DNA from: Actinomycetota bacterium
Lineage (GTDB): Bacteria; Actinomycetota; Actinomycetes; S36-B12
Reading direction: 5' to 3'
Length of the DNA: 18,621 nucleotides
Assembly (NCBI GenBank): GCA_010029945.1
Contig: RGQW01000013.1
Span: 1-18,621 of the forward strand
A model generated the notes under the pieces. The model searched no databases. It was given only the letters and a program-made list of their open reading frames with translations, and had not been told where the DNA came from. Position numbers and translations under genes: made by a program. This document shows, in pieces, positions 11,677 to 18,479 of the stretch (within the stretch, counting starts at the first letter, position 1; each line of letters opens with the position of its first letter).

Positions 11677-13424
11677 GGTGAGCTCGTGGGTGTCGGCGTT
11701 GGGTATGGCGTTGGGACCACGTACTTCTGCTTGACGGGATAGTCCGTCTTCGTTGGTACACGCGGTGGCCAGGTCAGTGTCGTGGTCGTCACCGTTGCCG
11801 TGGGCGTCGGCGTCGCAGTCGCCGTGGCAGATGGCGTCGGCGTCGCAGTCGCCGTGGCAGATGGCGTCGGCGTCGCAGTGGTCGTCGCCGTGGGTGTCGG
11901 TGTCGCGGTGCCGGACGGTGTCGGTGTCGCCGAGGGCAACGGTGTCGGCGTGGCTTGTGGTTGCGGCGATGGCGGCGTTACCGCGCAGTTGCGCTGCACT
12001 AGTTGCTGGCCCCACCCGTTCCAGTTCTGCCCGGCATAGTCCTGCCACGCTTCGATCACGTCGGTCCAGCCCGGCTGCGGGAAGGGTGCCGAATTCCTCG
12101 GGGGCTTTGGTGCCTGACTGAGCCGGATGGAGTCAAGGACATAGGGGCGCAACGGATCCGTGGTCGCTCGACACATGTGCAGGACATGATCGTCCGGAAC
12201 GATGGGTGGATGGGTCGGTTCCGTCGTCGCAGCAGAGGTGGTTGTCACCTGTTGTTGCGGTGACGCAGTCGGTAGCACCACCTGGGGGACAGGGGTGCAG
12301 GCCCCGAGGTAGTCACCGTGACCGAGGTGACCCCCGAGTGCTGGCGCAGGTACAGACATTGTCTTCTGCGCCGGTGTGCCGGGCTTGTGGCAGATGGTCA
12401 CTTTGTTTGGGCGCATCAAGGCGGCACGGGCAGACGGCGTGGTGTCCGTCGATGCCTTCCCGCAGATGATGACGGATGAGATGACCGACCCTTGAGCATC
12501 CACAACCGATCCGGGCGAGGGCCCGATGAAGGTCTCGTAACCGTCAGCGGTGTTGAGAATTGCCGATGCGAGCGACCAGGATCGGGTGACGGTCGTGAAG
12601 GGGGGATCAGCGATGGGGAGGATGACCGCTTTCATGTCGGTGTAGCCGGAGTACGCCCAGCACAAATCTCCGTACCCCAGTCGCTGCCAGTTGGCCGGTA
12701 GCGAATAGTCGATGCCGGACTCGATGACGTCAAAACTTTCGACGTCACCCGAGAGCTCGAGTAGTTGCAGTGGATTGCCGTTCGACGACTCGATGACGAT
12801 GTTGCCCGGACCCGCATCCGTTGCCACCGTGATGTTCGACTTCTTTAAACCTTGATCAGGATCCGGAGCGGTTGACTGCACGACCGACGGCCGTAAGTCG
12901 GAAAGGTCGTACGGCGCGGTCGGGCTTGTGGTCGGGCTTGTGGTCGGGTTCGCCGTCGGAGCGACCGTTGCAGTTGCCGATGGTGTCGCGGTCGGGGACG
13001 CAGAATCCGATGCACTCGGGGAAGCGGTCGGTTGCGATGTCGATTGCTCGGGGGTGGGTGTCGGCGTGGGCGTCTCAGGCGGGGCTGGCTTGCTCGCGAT
13101 GGTGACGTTCACTCGGTTGAGGTATTCGACCTCGTTCGTGTCAACAACCAGCGCGTTAATTGATCCAGAGCCCGCCGCGAACGCGAGGAATGATGTCGAC
13201 GACAACGGCTCCAGATTTCCTGCGGCCGATGATGACACGAGTGTGCAGCCACCGGCGATGCCGAGGTCAACGGTGTCACCTTCGGTGACGTTCACTCCGG
13301 AGACCGAGTTCGCGCAAGGCACCGGAACCCCGGCAGCTTGCGCCGCGGGCGTACCTATCGATGCCACGGCGGCGACGAGGAGTACAGCAGCGCCACCTAG
13401 CGCCATCAGCTGCTTCTTTTGCAC
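11670..13424 (-). CDS. Large secreted Thr/Pro-rich surface protein (584 aa)
   Basis: Signal peptide 1-30 (MQKKQLMALGGAAVLLVAAV, ending AAQA). Residues 31-112 are a small domain with Cys37 and Cys60, followed by Thr/Pro/Ser linker 1 (113-170). Residues 171-340 form a globular part (NITVATDAGPGNIVIESSNG, GYGDLCWAYSGYTDMKAVILP). A module follows with VTICHKPGT (343-351) and GHLGHGDYLGAC (365-376), whose Cys/His/Asp pattern recurs in many secreted proteins and may bind metal. A second module has HVLHMCRA (413-420), PYVL and a GWTDVIEAW. The C-terminal linker (483-584) holds 10-residue TATATPTPSA repeats. GTG 13424 is chosen because TACTAT lies six bases upstream and the signal peptide starts here. 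There is no sorting signal in this frame; LAATG and a sortase follow in the overlapping frame. Confidence 0.85.
   Translation of the reverse strand: MQKKQLMALGGAAVLLVAAVASIGTPAAQAAGVPVPCANSVSGVNVTEGDTVDLGIAGGCTLVSSSAAGNLEPLSSTSFLAFAAGSGSINALVVDTNEVEYLNRVNVTIASKPAPPETPTPTPTPEQSTSQPTASPSASDSASPTATPSATATVAPTANPTTSPTTSPTAPYDLSDLRPSVVQSTAPDPDQGLKKSNITVATDAGPGNIVIESSNGNPLQLLELSGDVESFDVIESGIDYSLPANWQRLGYGDLCWAYSGYTDMKAVILPIADPPFTTVTRSWSLASAILNTADGYETFIGPSPGSVVDAQGSVISSVIICGKASTDTTPSARAALMRPNKVTICHKPGTPAQKTMSVPAPALGGHLGHGDYLGACTPVPQVVLPTASPQQQVTTTSAATTEPTHPPIVPDDHVLHMCRATTDPLRPYVLDSIRLSQAPKPPRNSAPFPQPGWTDVIEAWQDYAGQNWNGWGQQLVQRNCAVTPPSPQPQATPTPLPSATPTPSGTATPTPTATTTATPTPSATATATPTPSATATATPTPTATVTTTTLTWPPRVPTKTDYPVKQKYVVPTPYPTPTPTSSPA
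11794..11880. repeat. 30-bp tandem repeat coding the TATATPTPSA repeats
   Basis: Two 30-base copies (11821-11850 and 11851-11880) differ only in the last base; a partial, diverged copy lies at 11794-11820. The copies are in phase with the 584-aa frame. The composition keeps other frames open too, which produces spurious ORFs on both strands. Confidence 0.85.
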
Positions 13425-13430
13425 AGGCGA

Positions 13431-13436
13431 ATAGTA
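13431..13436 (-). promoter_or_regulatory. -10 box of a leaderless start (TACTAT-N6-GTG 13424)
   Basis: Minus strand: TACTAT, six bases, then the GTG of the 584-aa secreted protein. This hexamer is the closest to the TATAAT consensus of all those in the window. No Shine-Dalgarno is present. Confidence 0.5.
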
Positions 13437-13510
13437 ATCGTCATCGTCCTACTCACAGTCATCGACGGCACCGTGCCGCAATCCTCATCCTCGTGTGACA
13501 GGCTCGGAGA

Positions 13511-13711
13511 ATGGATTGGCTGAACGTCGGAGCGATCGTCGCCGGAGTGGTCGTCCTCATCGCCTGGTACAAGGCGGATAACGCAGCAACCCCCGAGTCC
13601 CGTCGACCGTGGCTCATCGCTCGGTACGGAGCTATCGGCTTCATCATCATGTGGTTGATCGTCGAGGGCCCGGCGATGTATCGCCTGATCTTCGAGGGTG
13701 GCGTGGAGTAG
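13511..13711 (+). CDS. Small two-helix membrane protein (66 aa), unknown function
   Basis: Helix 1 is NVGAIVAGVVVLIAWY (residues 5-20), followed by a polar loop with ESRRPW, then helix 2, AIGFIIMWLIVEGPAMYRLIF (about 43-63), ending EGGVE. It may be a small inner-membrane subunit or regulator; no family is recognised. CAGGCT six bases before the ATG is a weak version of the leaderless box seen elsewhere. It is divergent from the 584-aa secreted protein gene (starts 87 bp apart) and lies 64 bp before the oligoribonuclease gene, which has its own -10 box. Confidence 0.7.
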   Translation: MDWLNVGAIVAGVVVLIAWYKADNAATPESRRPWLIARYGAIGFIIMWLIVEGPAMYRLIFEGGVE

Positions 13712-13762
13712 TCCGCGCCATCGAGGCCTTCACGTCCACTGAGTCCTCGCACCCATCTGTCC

Positions 13763-13768
13763 TAGGGT
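13763..13768 (+). promoter_or_regulatory. -10 box of a leaderless start (TAGGGT-N6-GTG 13775)
   Basis: TAGGGT is followed by six bases and the GTG of the oligoribonuclease gene. No Shine-Dalgarno is present. Confidence 0.5.
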
Positions 13769-13774
13769 GTCGGT

Positions 13775-14413
13775 GTGAGTGATGATGCAAGTGCCCCCGC
13801 CACGCAGGCACCCAATGGCCGGATGGTGTGGATCGACCTCGAGATGACCGGTCTCGATCCTCAGACGGACGAAATCGTCGAGATCGCCGTCATCGTCACC
13901 GAAGCCGATCTCACCGAGATCGACGAGGGCCTGAGCATCGTGATCAAGCCGAACGATGCACCGCTCGCGGCGATGGACGACGTCGTGGTCGGCATGCACA
14001 CGGCGTCGGGTTTGATCGACGAGATCCCTCAGGGAACGACGCTCTCGGACGCCGAATCTCGTGTTCTGGAGTACGTGACTTCCCACATTCCCGAGCCTCG
14101 CAAGGCTCCGTTGGCGGGCTCCAGCGTGTACGTCGACCGCATGTTTCTCGCCCGCTATATGCCCGACCTCGACACCCACATGCACTATCGCCTCGTTGAC
14201 GTCTCGTCCATCAAGGAGTTGACCAAGCGCTGGTACCCGCGCGCCTACTTCAACACACCGGAAAAGACGGGTAATCACCGCGCGCTGGCCGACATCCGCG
14301 AGTCGATTGCCGAACTCCGTTACTACCGGGACGCCGTGATGGTTCCGCTGCCCGGACCGGACACTTCCACCGCCAAGGAACTCGGCAATAACCACGTGGT
14401 GGACCACGGCTAG
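13775..14413 (+). CDS. orn: Oligoribonuclease (3'-5' exoribonuclease, DEDDh family)
   Basis: The protein has 212 residues. The DEDDh catalytic set is complete: Asp21 and Glu23 in VWIDLEMTGLDP, Asp121 in YVDRMFLARYMP, His168 and Asp173 in NHRALADIRESI. HMHYRLVDVSSIKEL and KRWYPRAY are further family signatures. The enzyme degrades 2- to 5-nucleotide RNA (nanoRNA, including pGpG) to mononucleotides in the cytosol using two divalent metal ions. Small departures from the common consensus are V120 where Gln is usual and A172 where Asp is usual; neither is a catalytic position. A short N-terminal extension (MSDDASAPATQAPNG) precedes the fold. The start is fixed by the leaderless box. It is followed 30 bp later by tRNA-His, an arrangement I recall from other actinobacteria. 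Confidence 0.95.
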   Translation: MSDDASAPATQAPNGRMVWIDLEMTGLDPQTDEIVEIAVIVTEADLTEIDEGLSIVIKPNDAPLAAMDDVVVGMHTASGLIDEIPQGTTLSDAESRVLEYVTSHIPEPRKAPLAGSSVYVDRMFLARYMPDLDTHMHYRLVDVSSIKELTKRWYPRAYFNTPEKTGNHRALADIRESIAELRYYRDAVMVPLPGPDTSTAKELGNNHVVDHG

Positions 14414-14443
14414 ACTTCTCCAGCGCTCTGGAAACAGGGCCGC

Positions 14444-14520
14444 GGTGGGTGTAGCTCAGCTGGTAGAGCGCCGCGTTGTGGTCGCGGATGCCGCGGGTTC
14501 AAGTCCCGTCACTCACCCCA
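14444..14520 (+). tRNA. tRNA-His (anticodon GTG)
   Basis: The full cloverleaf is visible. The acceptor GTGGGTG (14445-14451) pairs with CACTCAC (14510-14516, one G-T). The D arm is GCTC/GAGC. The anticodon stem CCGCG/CGCGG surrounds loop TTGTGGT with anticodon GTG at 14478-14480. The T arm is GCGGG-TTCAAGT-CCCGT. A G at -1 (14444) facing discriminator C73 (14517) is the histidine identity element. CCA (14518-14520) is encoded. Confidence 0.97.
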
Positions 14521-14611
14521 CGTAACGGAACCCCTCCTCGCCGGGTTTGTCTTCTCTGGAATCGACGACCGATAAGGATGCGACTGTGGGCACCTCGGTC
14601 CGCTGACGATC

Positions 14612-15409
14612 GTGACTGCTACCGACGGTAACCACGGACGAGCGGTTGCTCGATTCGCACGAACCATGGGGCACTCGGCGTCGATCTTCACGCCCGATGG
14701 AGTACACCCGAGCGCCGTGCAAGCCATCCGCGACGAAGGTGCACGCGTGGAGGAAGTTGGCGGCTCGTACGACGATGCGGTAGCCGCGGCTGCTTCCGCT
14801 GCCACTGCTCCCGGACACGTTCTGGTCCAGGACACAGCGTGGGAGGGGTACGAGCAAATCCCCGGATGGATCGTCGATGGGTACGCGACTCTCTTCGCCG
14901 AAGCAGACGACCAACTCATCGCCTCGACCGCAGGCTCCGCAAGTGTCGATCTCGTACTCGTCCCCACCGGAGTCGGATCTCTGTTGCAGGCAGCTCTTAC
15001 CCATTACCGATCTGCCGGTGATGCTCGAGTGGTGTCAGTGGAACCAACCGAAGCAGCTTGCATCGCGCCCAGCATCGATGCCGGAGAGCCGGTGACAGTG
15101 GAAACAGGCGTCACGGTGATGTCGGGACTGAATTGCGGAACACCTTCCCTTCTGGCCTGGCCACTGATCAGAGACGGCCTTGACGGTGCCATGAGCTTGG
15201 ACGATGAAGACGCTATTCGGGCGGCGCATGACCTCGCGTCTCTCGGCGTTGCCGCAGGCCCGTGCGGCGGATCAGGGCTGGCGGCCGCTCGTCTGCTCTT
15301 GACCGGCGATGGGGCAGCTGCTCGTCGGTCGCACCTCGGCATCGACTCTTCGAGCACGCTTCTGCTCATCATCACCGAAGGCGCTGACGCCAATCCACTG
15401 CCCGGCTGA
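14612..15409 (+). pseudogene. 5'-truncated diaminopropionate ammonia-lyase-like PLP enzyme
   Basis: The remaining 265 residues match the fold-type II PLP family of threonine and diaminopropionate ammonia-lyases. They start inside it at VTATDGNHGRAVARFARTMG, the asparagine loop that contacts the cofactor. GGSYDDAVA, LVQDTAWEGYEQIPGWIVDGYATLFAEADDQ, the phosphate-binding-type VPTGVGSLLQAALTHYRSAG, VMSGLNCGTPS and a C-terminal GPCGGSGLAAARLLL follow. The normal N-terminal part, about 100 residues with the Schiff-base lysine (FKxxG motif), is missing. In-frame homology-like sequence extends upstream only to about 14597, and the frame is closed by TAA at 14573, between the gene and tRNA-His (ends 14520). 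GTG 14612 could still start translation, but the product could not bind PLP covalently. The rest of the frame is intact, so the loss may be recent. The stop lies in a 12-bp tandem duplication. Confidence 0.75.
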
Positions 15410-15421
15410 CTGCCCGGCTGA
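15398..15421. repeat. 12-bp tandem duplication over a stop codon
   Basis: CTGCCCGGCTGA occurs twice in direct succession (15398-15409, 15410-15421). Since the unit is 12 bases long, the second copy puts another TGA in the same frame four codons downstream. Confidence 0.85.
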
Positions 15422-15434
15422 GCGCCTAGCCGAG

Positions 15435-15446
15435 GCCAGATCTGGC
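15435..15446. promoter_or_regulatory. 12-bp perfect palindrome upstream of the YbaK-type gene
   Basis: GCCAGATCTGGC lies 14 bases before the TACCGT -10 box, over the -35 area, where an operator could act. No regulator is known. Confidence 0.25.
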
Positions 15447-15460
15447 TGCTGGTGACCCGC

Positions 15461-15466
15461 TACCGT
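15461..15466 (+). promoter_or_regulatory. -10 box of a leaderless start (TACCGT-N6-ATG 15473)
   Basis: TACCGT, six bases, ATG. The box favours ATG 15473 over the in-frame GTG at 15452, which would lie upstream of the box. Confidence 0.5.
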
Positions 15467-15472
15467 GCGCGA

Positions 15473-15940
15473 ATGACCGATGCACACGATCAAAGCCCCG
15501 GATCCCGCGCAGCCGATCTGCGATCCCTCGACCACCGGGAGATTCGCTACGGCGCCGTCTCATCCGTCGAGGAAGCCGCAGCCGCACGCGGCGTGTCAGT
15601 CGCCGCGGTGGTGAAGTCCCTGTTGGTGCGTCGAGGAGAGGACGACCATCTCCTGGTTCTCGTTCCCGGCGATCGATCGATCTCGTGGCCGAAGCTGCGG
15701 GCGGTTCTCGGCGTCTCTCGCCTATCGATGCCGGATGCGACGACGGCATTCGAGGTGACCGGGTATGAGCGGGGCACGATCACCCCGCTCGGCCTCGACC
15801 TGCCCGTCGTGGTGGACGAGCGAATGCAAGGTGAAGCGATCACGCTCGGCTCAGGTGTTCACGGGGTCGCCATAGGACTCGAGGCCGACAACATCATCAC
15901 GAGTTACTCCGCCGTCGTAGCGGATGTGTCCGACTCCTAG
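15473..15940 (+). CDS. YbaK/EbsC-type aminoacyl-tRNA deacylase
   Basis: The protein has 155 residues, the family size. It carries the signature Lys48 in VAAVVKSLLVRRG, followed by HLLVLVPGDRSISWPKLRAVLG, then TGYERGTITPLGL (the conserved GY-x-RG-x-x-x-P-x-G turn), LPVVVDERM, and LGSGVHGVAIGLEADNII. Proteins of this family hydrolyse mischarged tRNA in trans, for example Cys- or Ala-tRNAPro, in the cytosol as a proofreading step. Which mischarged species is the target cannot be told. The start is set by the leaderless box. The stop TAG is the first copy of the 15-bp repeat that also carries the stop of the convergent CopC-CopD gene, 27 bp away. Confidence 0.88.
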   Translation: MTDAHDQSPGSRAADLRSLDHREIRYGAVSSVEEAAAARGVSVAAVVKSLLVRRGEDDHLLVLVPGDRSISWPKLRAVLGVSRLSMPDATTAFEVTGYERGTITPLGLDLPVVVDERMQGEAITLGSGVHGVAIGLEADNIITSYSAVVADVSDS

Positions 15941-15980
15941 CCGGCGATCACCTGGCCGGCGAACTCCTAGCCGGCGATCG
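15936..15980. repeat. Three 15-bp tandem repeats joining two convergent stop codons
   Basis: Units at 15936-15950, 15951-15965 and 15966-15980 share CCT(A/G)GCCGGCGA; the outer two are almost identical, giving a 17-bp direct repeat at a 30-bp distance. The palindromic CTAG in unit 1 supplies the plus-strand TAG and that in unit 3 the minus-strand TAG. Repeated GCCGGC could pair between units and form a short two-way terminator. Confidence 0.85.
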
Positions 15981-17337
15981 GTGAGGCCTGCACCAACAAG
16001 CCGGACATGATCAAGATTGCGACAACAAGCGCCATCTCCGGGCCGAGGGTCTTGCGCAACTGGCCGAGGTGCTCACGCTCCTCCTCGCGGACGTCCGATC
16101 CGCTGTCTCGCTGCACCTGCGCGTACTCGATTTCTGGAATGGCGTGGAAGTGGTTGCGGTAGCCGAAGAAGGCGAGCGCGGCAACGAGCGCGACCTTGAT
16201 GAGCAGAATCCATCCCCACGAGGTGGTCACGAGCGCGCCGGGTGAGGGCAGAATGAAGAAGGCCATCACCACGCCGGTCACCGCAACCCCGAACACCGAG
16301 TACGTGGCGAGACGGGAGAACCGGACGGCGAGCTCGCTCCCGTCGGGCACCAGGCTCGCTTCCTGCGTTCGCTTGCGCAGCACGAGGGCCAATGCGATAG
16401 CGAGGGCGAGGATTCCCCCACCCCAGATGGCCGCGAACGTCACGTGCGCCGCGTCCGTGGCGACCATCAGCCACAGTGGCCCTGCGGTCACCGTATGGCC
16501 GTCGAGGGCATACGAGGCGATCACCGCTGCGCTGAGGACCCAAACGAACGGGCTTCCGTTGACCATTCCGGGGACGCCCGCCAGGGCAGCGCCGGCGAGG
16601 AGTCGCAGGAGCGCGGCGGCAATTAGATTCCAACTGGACCCACCGAGCAGTTGCGACGCGAGGTCAATGACCGCACCAACCACGGCGACAATGCCGGCGA
16701 TCCGCATGATCCGAAGCAGATAGTGACCAACCCACGTCATGCGCGGCAGGGCGACGAAGGCCACGAACAATGCAACACCCCAGCCGATGATGACACCGAG
16801 GTTGGAGATCGCCGAGGCGATGGATGCGACCGGTCCCCCGCCGCCGCCTGTTCCGAGTTCCTCGGCAGCGGCCAGTTCTGTCTCGAGGTCACCGGATGCT
16901 TCGGTGCCTTCGTCTTCCACGGCCGGCTCTGCCAAGACGACATCACCGACACCGAAGCGAATGACTCCGCGCACCGTGTTTCCGTCGGCGGCCTCGGCTT
17001 GCCAGACAACACCGTAGATTCCTTCGTCGAGGGAGATGGCCGGCTCCAAAAGCCAGGCGTTTCCATCATCGATCTCCACCGGCTCGTAGACCAGTTCGGT
17101 CCCCTCGGTGTCGAGTAGTCGCGTCTCCGTCTCGTTCAGGCTGATGGGGTCGGAGAACCTCAACTCGATCTCGGTCAGTGGCTCGGCGACCGTCTCTCCG
17201 TTGGCCGGGGAGGAACCTTCGAAGGCGGCGTCGGCCTGCGCACCACTGGCGCAGCCCAAGGTCACCAGGACCATCACGGTGACGGCGAGCAGGGCTTGAC
17301 GACCTCGGCGCCAGGCCCGGTGCGAAGGGCTTCTCAC
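15967..17337 (-). CDS. CopC-CopD fusion membrane protein with altered copper site
   Basis: The protein has 456 residues from GTG 17337, chosen because TACGGT lies six bases upstream; a GTG at 17376 lies upstream of this box. The signal peptide ends about residue 35 (GAQA-DAAFEG). The CopC-like beta domain (36-130) has SSPANGETV, LRFSDPISL, VWQAEAADGNTVRGVIRFGV. An acidic and Gly-rich linker (135-168) leads to a CopD-type membrane domain of about eight helices with DGHTVTAGP, DAAHVTFAAIWGGGIL and YRNHFHAIPE. Relatives bind copper outside and move it into the cell. Here the mature N-terminal His of CopC is Asp and the His of the ADGH motif is Asn (Asn120), so the classic Cu(II) site is absent, while His281 and His298 of the CopD part remain. 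Divergent from pirin. Confidence 0.9.
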   Translation of the reverse strand: MRSPSHRAWRRGRQALLAVTVMVLVTLGCASGAQADAAFEGSSPANGETVAEPLTEIELRFSDPISLNETETRLLDTEGTELVYEPVEIDDGNAWLLEPAISLDEGIYGVVWQAEAADGNTVRGVIRFGVGDVVLAEPAVEDEGTEASGDLETELAAAEELGTGGGGGPVASIASAISNLGVIIGWGVALFVAFVALPRMTWVGHYLLRIMRIAGIVAVVGAVIDLASQLLGGSSWNLIAAALLRLLAGAALAGVPGMVNGSPFVWVLSAAVIASYALDGHTVTAGPLWLMVATDAAHVTFAAIWGGGILALAIALALVLRKRTQEASLVPDGSELAVRFSRLATYSVFGVAVTGVVMAFFILPSPGALVTTSWGWILLIKVALVAALAFFGYRNHFHAIPEIEYAQVQRDSGSDVREEEREHLGQLRKTLGPEMALVVAILIMSGLLVQASPIAG

Positions 17338-17343
17338 AGGGTC

Positions 17344-17349
17344 ACCGTA
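17344..17349 (-). promoter_or_regulatory. -10 box of a leaderless start (TACGGT-N6-GTG 17337)
   Basis: Minus strand: TACGGT, six bases (GACCCT), then the GTG of the CopC-CopD gene. It shares the 101-bp divergent region with the pirin promoter. Confidence 0.5.
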
Positions 17350-17388
17350 CCTAGGTGGCGGCGGCATTTTCTTCACGCACGTCTCAAC

Positions 17389-17417
17389 TTGCCCGCCGAA
17401 TAGTTGAAGCGTAAACT
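17389..17417 (+). promoter_or_regulatory. Promoter of the pirin gene
   Basis: TTGCCC (17389-17394), a 17-base spacer and TAAACT (17412-17417) form a good sigma-70-type promoter, giving a start near 17424 and a leader of about 15 bases with AAGGAGG at 17428-17434. GTTGA and TCAAC flank the -10 box at a 14-base distance and might be a weak operator. Confidence 0.55.
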
Positions 17418-17438
17418 AATGTCAACCAAGGAGGTCGC

Positions 17439-18413
17439 ATGCCGGCTGTCACCGCAGACACCATGACCCTTCCGCGCCTGAGCGTGGACCCCGCATCCAC
17501 CCTGCGCACCGTCAAGACGGTGACCAATGCACCCCAGGGATACGAGGGTGAAGGTTTTCCCGTCCGCCGCGCCTTCGCCGGCGTCGACCCGATCGACCTC
17601 GACCCGTTCATTCACATGGACCAGATGGGCGAAGTGGAGTATGCGCCGGGTGAGCCCAAGGGAACACCGTGGCACCCGCATCGTGGATTCGAAACGTTCA
17701 CCTACCTGATCGACGGGCAGTTCCTGCATCAGGACAACCACGGCGGTGGCGGCACGATTCTCGATGGCGGCACCCAATACATGACAGCCGGCGATGGCAT
17801 TTTGCACATCGAAACCCCACCCGAACATCTGGTGGAAGGTGGCGGCCTCTTTCACGGATTGCAGCTGTGGATCAACCTTCCGACCGAGAAGAAGCGCATC
17901 GACCCGCAGTACCAAGACCTGCAAGGCACCGATGTCGCGATGGTCACCAGCAGCGACGGCGGCGCTGTCCTTCGTGTGCTCGCTGGCGAAATCGCCGGTC
18001 ACCAGGGACCGGGAATTTCGCACACTCCCCTGGCCATCGCTCACCTCACGCTCGCTCCGGGGGCGCAGATCGATATCCCGTGGCGATCGGACTTCAACGC
18101 CCTCGCCTACACCCTGGCCGGCTTCGGTTCCGTAGGAGCCGAGCAGCGCCCCGTCCACACCGGTCAGATGGCCGTCTTGGTCAACGGTGATGCACTCCGC
18201 GTTCGCGCGGCTGATCAACAAGAGTCGCGATCACCGAACCTGGAGATGTTCATCATCGGTGGTGTGCCGCTGCGGCAACCGACATTTCAGTACGGACCGT
18301 TCGTGATGAGCACGAAATCCGAAGTCATCGAGGCGTTCGAAGACTTCCAAGCCGGACGCTTCGGCCACATCCCCACCGACGCGATTCAGCCACACCGACC
18401 CACCGGCTCGTAG
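17439..18413 (+). CDS. Pirin family protein (bicupin metalloprotein)
   Basis: The protein has 324 residues, two cupin domains. The N-terminal cupin holds the complete metal site: His79 and His81 in WHPHRGFETFTYL, His123 and Glu125 in GDGILHIETP. LQLWINLP and PQYQDL follow as in other pirins. The C-terminal cupin (about 190-300) has FNALAYTLAGFG, then a GGVPLRQP stretch and YGPFVMST near the end. Pirins bind one Fe(II) or similar metal; bacterial members are linked to redox stress, and some have quercetinase activity. The protein is predicted cytosolic. The start ATG 17439 has a strong AAGGAGG with four bases spacing. It is divergent from the CopC-CopD gene, which may fit a shared response to metal or redox stress, but that is only inference. 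Confidence 0.95.
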   Translation: MPAVTADTMTLPRLSVDPASTLRTVKTVTNAPQGYEGEGFPVRRAFAGVDPIDLDPFIHMDQMGEVEYAPGEPKGTPWHPHRGFETFTYLIDGQFLHQDNHGGGGTILDGGTQYMTAGDGILHIETPPEHLVEGGGLFHGLQLWINLPTEKKRIDPQYQDLQGTDVAMVTSSDGGAVLRVLAGEIAGHQGPGISHTPLAIAHLTLAPGAQIDIPWRSDFNALAYTLAGFGSVGAEQRPVHTGQMAVLVNGDALRVRAADQQESRSPNLEMFIIGGVPLRQPTFQYGPFVMSTKSEVIEAFEDFQAGRFGHIPTDAIQPHRPTGS

Positions 18414-18479
18414 CCGCACGCTCGACCGCTGGCGAACCCGGTCGAGGCCTGCATCGACGCTCCGGGAGAGACTGCACGC

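Noticed and set aside
11670..11720. Classical programmed -1 frameshift site
   Set aside because: No X-XXY-YYZ slippery heptamer is visible before the stop of the 584-aa frame, so a programmed event of the standard type is not supported.
11794..11880. CRISPR array
   Set aside because: The 30-bp units are directly adjacent with no spacers and encode an in-frame protein repeat.
11674..12048. Upstream extension of the sortase frame (start at 12048)
   Set aside because: It stays open only because of the 10-codon DNA repeats; its translation (DADAICHGDC and similar) has no signal peptide and lies inside the well-supported 584-aa frame.
11753..12121. Plus-strand ORFs over the Thr/Pro repeats
   Set aside because: They are antisense shadows of the repeat (Val/Gly/Ala runs), without start signals.
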